Positions 5,255 to 7,789 of a stretch of 7,789 nucleotides of DNA are shown in pieces. The DNA lies in assembly GCA_029065825.1 (NCBI GenBank), contig JAIEHQ010000149.1, positions 1 to 7,789 on the forward strand, written 5' to 3'. Made by a program: the position numbers and the translations under genes. The notes below the pieces were generated by a model. That model was not told the origin of the DNA. It made no database searches and worked only from the letters and a program-made list of their open reading frames with translations. Positions within the stretch are counted from its first letter, which is position 1; the number at the start of each line of letters is the position of its first letter. The DNA is from Alistipes sp. Its GTDB lineage: Bacteria > Bacteroidota > Bacteroidia > Bacteroidales > Rikenellaceae.

Positions 5255-5818
5255 ATGCGAAAAACAGATCGGATCGTTTTGGCCGCCGCCCTCATCGGAG
5301 CGGCGGCCTGCGCACCCGAGAGTCCGAAAGAGCTCTCCGGCACGATCGTCGAGGCGACGGCGACCACCGTCACGATCGCACCGCAGGAGGGCGGGCAGAT
5401 CCTGTTCACGACCGAGGGGGCCGACATGGAGGAGGCCTTCGGGCTGCTCGCGGGCAACAGCGCCACCGTCGCCTACCGGGGCAAGCTCCGGGCAGAGGGG
5501 ACTCCGGCGCTGCGCATCGCGAGCGACCGGACCTACGTCACGGCTCTGGGCCGCTGGGTCGAACCCAACCCCATCGCCCCCGAGCAGGAGCAGGGCATCG
5601 AACTGCGCCTGGGCGGCGAGGCCCGCTCGATCAACATGCAGACGCTCCGCTACCGCTCGTGGGAGGTAACGGGCACCGACGAGGTGCTGCTGCGCGGCAC
5701 TTCGGAGGGAAGCGGCGGGGAGTTCGAGTTCGAGCAGAGCGCCCGCCTCGTGAACCGCGAGGGCCGTATGCTCCTGCAGATCGGATCGATTCTGCTGGAA
5801 AAGAGAGATCTGGTCTGA
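5255..5818 (+). CDS. Lipocalin-like lipoprotein
   Basis: A 187-residue lipoprotein starting 7 bp after the nfnB stop, so probably co-transcribed with it. The N-terminus has Arg/Lys (MRKTDR), a hydrophobic Ala/Leu core and the lipobox-like AAAC with Cys19 as the lipidation site; an earlier in-frame ATG at 5168 would destroy this signal and overlap nfnB, so 5255 is chosen. The protein shows two parts. Residues about 27-98 form a beta-rich segment (LSGTIVEATATTVTIAPQEG, then TTEGAD and VAYRGKL). Residues about 99-187 begin GRWVEPNP and continue GIELRLGGEARSINMQTLRYRSW. That second pattern is typical of small Bacteroidetes lipocalin-like domains (Lipocalin_3 type). It is likely anchored in the outer membrane or periplasmic leaflet; the ligand is unknown. 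Why it sits with the Nfn genes is unclear. The stop TGA (5816-5818) lies inside a 19-bp repeat series. Confidence 0.72.
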   Translation: MRKTDRIVLAAALIGAAACAPESPKELSGTIVEATATTVTIAPQEGGQILFTTEGADMEEAFGLLAGNSATVAYRGKLRAEGTPALRIASDRTYVTALGRWVEPNPIAPEQEQGIELRLGGEARSINMQTLRYRSWEVTGTDEVLLRGTSEGSGGEFEFEQSARLVNREGRMLLQIGSILLEKRDLV

Positions 5819-5853
5819 AAAGAGAGACCGTATATGAAAAGAGAATCCCCGTC
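5797..5853 (+). repeat. Three GAAAAGAGA boxes at exact 19-bp period
   Basis: The 9-mer GAAAAGAGA occurs at 5798-5806, 5817-5825 and 5836-5844. The period is exactly 19 bp and the intervening bases are poorly conserved apart from GA/GACC. The series spans the lipoprotein stop codon and runs into the left arm of the terminator. It may be a decayed tandem duplication or a protein-binding array. Confidence 0.5.
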
Positions 5854-5875
5854 TGCGACCGAGACGGGGATTTTT
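5844..5875 (+). terminator. Strong Rho-independent terminator of the DUF1573-nfn-lipoprotein set
   Basis: An 11-bp perfect stem AATCCCCGTCT (5844-5854) pairs with AGACGGGGATT (5862-5872), with a 7-nt loop and a TTTTT run at 5871-5875. On the opposite strand the hairpin is followed by CTCTTTTC, so it may also stop the convergent glycosyltransferase transcripts. Confidence 0.9.
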
Positions 5876-5893
5876 GTCTTCCGCGCGGAGGGG

Positions 5894-6690
5894 CTACAGC
5901 CACTTATCGACCCCGTCGTCGCAGCGCCAGTCGCCGCGGCGGTTCATCTCCTCCAGATAGCGGCGGTTGCGGTCGAGGTTGTACATGTGTTCGTGGCCGT
6001 GCCAGAGATGATAGACCAGCCCCGCGAACTTGAGCGACCGTTTCCGCACGCCGTAGCGTTGCAGACGCAGGGCCAGGTCGTCGTCCTCGCCGCCCCACCC
6101 CTCGAAGCGCTCGTCGTAACCGTTCACGGCCAGGAAGTCGTCGCGCCAGAAGGACATGTTGGCTCCCAGCCCCGACGAACGCCGCCGGCCATAGGTGGAG
6201 GCCAGCGCACGCGCCGCCCAGGGGATGCGCAGGGTGTTCTCGCGCTTCTCCGCTCCGGCCGTCCAGAAGCGGATCGGCCGCGCGCGCTCCTCGGCGCAGA
6301 TCGCGGAGGTCAGCGCTTCGTTCAGACAAACGCGCCCGCCCTTGAGATAACACCCTCTGCGGGCGAACGCCTCGTGGTCGGCAATGAACTGCGGGTGGAG
6401 CAAAAGATCGCCGTCGATCTGGACGATGTAGTCGCCCGTCGCGGCCGCGACGCATTTGTTGCGCATCATCCCCAGACGAAACCCCTTGTCTTCATGCCAG
6501 ATATGACGTAAAACCGTCGGGGGGGGGATTTCGCGGCCCAGGCTTCGATCGCACGGCGCGTCTGATCGCGCGAGCCGTCGTCGCCGATGATGATCTCATC
6601 GGGCATCCTGCGCTGGGCGAACAGGCTGTCCAACTCGGCCGACAAGGCATCGGGCCGGTTGTAGGTGGATACGATCAGCGATATTTTCAT
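5894..6690 (-). pseudogene. GT2 glycosyltransferase, frame broken at a 9-C tract (phase OFF or frameshift)
   Basis: Two minus-strand frames together encode one complete family-2 glycosyltransferase. The first (from ATG at 6690) gives MKISLIVSTYNRP, then EIIIGDDGS (32-40), and becomes nonsense after KSPP (residue 57), stopping at 6466-6468. The second frame supplies TVLRHIWHEDKGFRLG directly after the C-run. It continues with RNKCVAAATGDYIVQIDGD (the DXD metal-binding motif) and a C-terminal GT7C-like region NMSFWRDDFLAVNGYDERF with GWGGEDDDLALR, ending at TAG 5894-5896. The junction is the homopolymer at 6519-6527 (nine C on the coding strand). Ten or seven C would restore one frame of 265 or 264 residues. 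No other lesion is visible. The start lies 11 bp after the stop of the upstream GT. It is likely part of cell-surface polysaccharide or LPS assembly, donor and acceptor unknown. It may be a phase-variable gene in the OFF state, a true pseudogene, or a one-base sequencing error. Confidence 0.85.
6519..6527. repeat. 9-bp G:C homopolymer inside the broken GT2 gene
   Basis: Nine G on the plus strand, read as nine C in the coding direction after codons GCG AAA T. Coding frame upstream and downstream are joined only if the run is 7, 10 or 13 bases. Its position about 170 nt after the start, before the catalytic DXD motif, means that every other length truncates the enzyme. It is one of only two runs this long seen in the window. 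Confidence 0.9.
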
Positions 6691-6701
6691 GTTGTTCGGG
6701 A

Positions 6702-7493
6702 TTATCTCTTCCGTTTCAACCCGAGGAGCCGGCGCAGCCGGTTGAGCGGCCGCGACCAGGTGCGCTGGTAGTGGAGCGGCCCGCACAGCTCCCGCTCGAA
6801 GAAGGCGGCATGGCGGCGGTTGAGCGTATCGACGACGTGGTGCTTCCAGGCGCGGTCGCGCACCCGCTTCGAACCCTGCCGGATGCGGTAGCGGATCGCC
6901 GCCCCGTCGAGCGTCGCCACGCGGCCTCCCTCCTTGAGCACCGAGATCCAGAAGTCCCAGTCCTCGAGCGCCACGATCTCCTCGCAGTAACCGCCGACCC
7001 GCACCCAGTCCTCGCGCCGGTAGAGGGCGCTCACGCAGATCAGGTTGCGCCGCGCCAGCAGCCGCAGCGAGAATTCGGGCAGCCGCCAGGATCCCTTCCG
7101 GTCGCCGAAAAATTCGTTCCGTCCGGCGACCACCTTTACCTCCGGCTCGCGGTCGAGCACCCCGACCGCCTCCGCGAGGAAGTCCGGCACCAGCAGGTCG
7201 TCCGAATCGAGCGGAAAAATGTAGCGGCCCCGCGCATGCTCCACCGCATTGTTGCGCGCCCGCACCGGCCCGGCGTTGGGCTGCTCCAGCACCCGGATGA
7301 AGCCGTAACGGGCGGCGTAGTCGCGGGCTATTTCCAGCGAACGGTCGGTCGAGCCGTCATCGACCAGCACGACCTCCATGTCGGCGAGGGAGGGGGTGGA
7401 AACCGCCAGCACCGAATCGAGCGTCTGCGCCAGATAGCGCTCGCTGTTATAGACCGGAATGATGATCGAAACGACCGGCTGCATGGGCTTCAT
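6702..7493 (-). CDS. Family-2 glycosyltransferase (GT-A fold)
   Basis: An intact 263-residue GT2 enzyme. The N-terminal nucleotide-sugar domain has VSIIIPVYNSERYL (8-21), VVLVDDGSTDRS (41-52), QPNAGPVRARN (71-81) and the DXD-type motif PLDSDD (94-99) for metal and donor binding. The catalytic ED region is ALEDWDFW (175-182). No membrane segment is evident; the basic C-terminus (about 250-263, RPLNRLRRLLGLKRKR) may bind the inner membrane face. Such enzymes add sugars to lipid-linked surface-glycan precursors in the cytoplasm; the sugar is not predictable here. Its ATG (7493-7491) shares one base with the TGA of the upstream GT (a TGATG junction), which suggests translational coupling. The next GT starts 11 bp after its stop. 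It has no long homopolymer and so should not be phase-variable itself; the longest G-run seen is five. Confidence 0.9.
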   Translation of the reverse strand: MKPMQPVVSIIIPVYNSERYLAQTLDSVLAVSTPSLADMEVVLVDDGSTDRSLEIARDYAARYGFIRVLEQPNAGPVRARNNAVEHARGRYIFPLDSDDLLVPDFLAEAVGVLDREPEVKVVAGRNEFFGDRKGSWRLPEFSLRLLARRNLICVSALYRREDWVRVGGYCEEIVALEDWDFWISVLKEGGRVATLDGAAIRYRIRQGSKRVRDRAWKHHVVDTLNRRHAAFFERELCGPLHYQRTWSRPLNRLRRLLGLKRKR

Positions 7494-7789
7494 CAGATCT
7501 TATCGCGTCCTTTGGTTATTTTCAACCAGTAATATTTCAGTCTGTTCTGGTATTTAAGCAGCTTCCAGGGGCGGCTTCCGTGCGGACGGTGCAGCACCCG
7601 CACGTCCGTGAAGAGGTAGTTGGCGAACCCCTTGCGGAGCGCCATGTGGGAAATCGTCACGTCGTGCCACTGCTTCTCGGGATCGAGCAGCTCGAAATCG
7701 AACGCCTCGAGAAGGGGGGGGGTCATCAGCGTGCAGCAGAAGCTCAGGTGCTTCTTCTCGCGCACCACGCCCCGCTTTCCCTCCGCGAA
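7493..7789 (-). CDS. Glycosyltransferase, C-terminal part, carrying a 9-C tract in frame
   Basis: The 3' part of a minus-strand gene that enters from the right edge. The frame is open from base 7789 to the TGA at 7495-7493, 98 residues. The visible sequence has LSFCCTLM, then a Pro pair and LLEAFDFELLDPEKQWHDV, SHMALRKGF and VRVLHRPHGSRPWKLLKY. This resembles the end of GT-A glycosyltransferases, where a conserved acidic/Trp region and a late His precede a basic tail. The family is not certain because the donor-binding half is outside the window. The GTG at 7768 is probably not the start. A nine-C run (plus strand 7714-7722) lies within the codons for T-P-P, and here the frame is intact across it. 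Eight C would stop translation at 7657-7659. Ten C would read out of frame to a TAA near 7550. Both lose the C-terminus and the coupling to the next gene. Confidence 0.75.
   Translation of the reverse strand, partial: FAEGKRGVVREKKHLSFCCTLMTPPLLEAFDFELLDPEKQWHDVTISHMALRKGFANYLFTDVRVLHRPHGSRPWKLLKYQNRLKYYWLKITKGRDKI
7714..7722. repeat. 9-bp G:C homopolymer inside the partial glycosyltransferase gene
   Basis: Nine G on the plus strand (nine C in the coding direction, codons ACC CCC CCC CTT). It has the same length and orientation as the tract in the broken GT2 gene 1.2 kb away. The frame is maintained at this length, so this copy is in the ON state. Confidence 0.9.

Noticed and set aside
2908..5466. 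An 852-codon open frame on the minus strand opposite the nfn genes
   Set aside because: It is antisense to two strongly recognisable genes with intact motifs. Its protein is a low-complexity Ala/Arg/Asp/His mixture typical of the complement of GC-rich codons, with no domain pattern.
3933..5669. A 578-codon plus-strand frame overlapping nfnB and the lipoprotein
   Set aside because: It is the +2 frame of nfnB. The product is Arg/Gly/His-rich with no structure, and it runs across two real genes.
5834..6511. A 225-codon plus-strand frame opposite the broken GT2
   Set aside because: It starts inside a terminator and is antisense to conserved GT2 motifs. Its existence does not argue against the GT2 gene.
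6466..6786. A longer start at 6786 for the first part of the broken GT2
   Set aside because: It would add 32 residues overlapping the end of the upstream GT. The GT2 domain begins at MKISLIVSTYN, matching the ATG at 6690.
6771..7532. A 253-codon plus-strand frame opposite the intact GT2
   Set aside because: Antisense shadow without recognisable motifs. The minus strand carries a textbook GT2 sequence.

Overview
The window looks like a chromosomal segment from a GC-rich member of the Bacteroidales, most likely Alistipes or another Rikenellaceae. Four promoters match the Bacteroidetes primary-sigma consensus (TTTG or TTG, 19-21 bp, TANNTTTG). There are no Shine-Dalgarno sequences, and the DUF1573, lipocalin-like and YczE-type proteins have the character of gut Bacteroidetes. 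The genus is inferred from protein character and base composition, not from a search.

Layout. At the left end is the C-terminus of a flavodoxin-family oxidoreductase (1-348, + strand). It is followed by a multi-spanning YczE/DUF6198-type membrane protein (488-1255, +). An 18-bp perfect hairpin (1261-1303) separates this gene from a convergent tRNA block on the minus strand: tRNA-Asn(GTT), tRNA-Val(TAC) and tRNA-Val(GAC). The Asn and Val(TAC) genes each have a near-perfect promoter. A terminator-like hairpin lies between the two Val genes. Divergent from tRNA-Asn, on the plus strand, is a close-packed set: a secreted DUF1573 protein (1834-2904), the two subunits of an Nfn/Sud-type ferredoxin:NAD(P)H oxidoreductase (2923-3807 and 3859-5247), and a lipocalin-like lipoprotein (5255-5818). 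A strong intrinsic terminator (5844-5875) ends it. A consensus promoter inside the DUF1573 gene could let the nfn pair be expressed separately.

The right end holds a minus-strand glycosyltransferase operon running in from outside the window. It contains a partial GT (7493-7789), a complete GT2 (6702-7493) and a frame-disrupted GT2 (5894-6690).

The most interesting feature is in this operon. Two of the three glycosyltransferase genes carry a 9-bp G:C homopolymer inside the coding region, at 6519-6527 and 7714-7722. In the first gene the tract puts the two halves of an otherwise intact GT2 in different frames (OFF). In the second the frame is intact (ON). This is the architecture of slipped-strand phase-variable contingency genes and suggests combinatorial switching of a surface glycan. 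A homopolymer sequencing error in the first tract is the main alternative.
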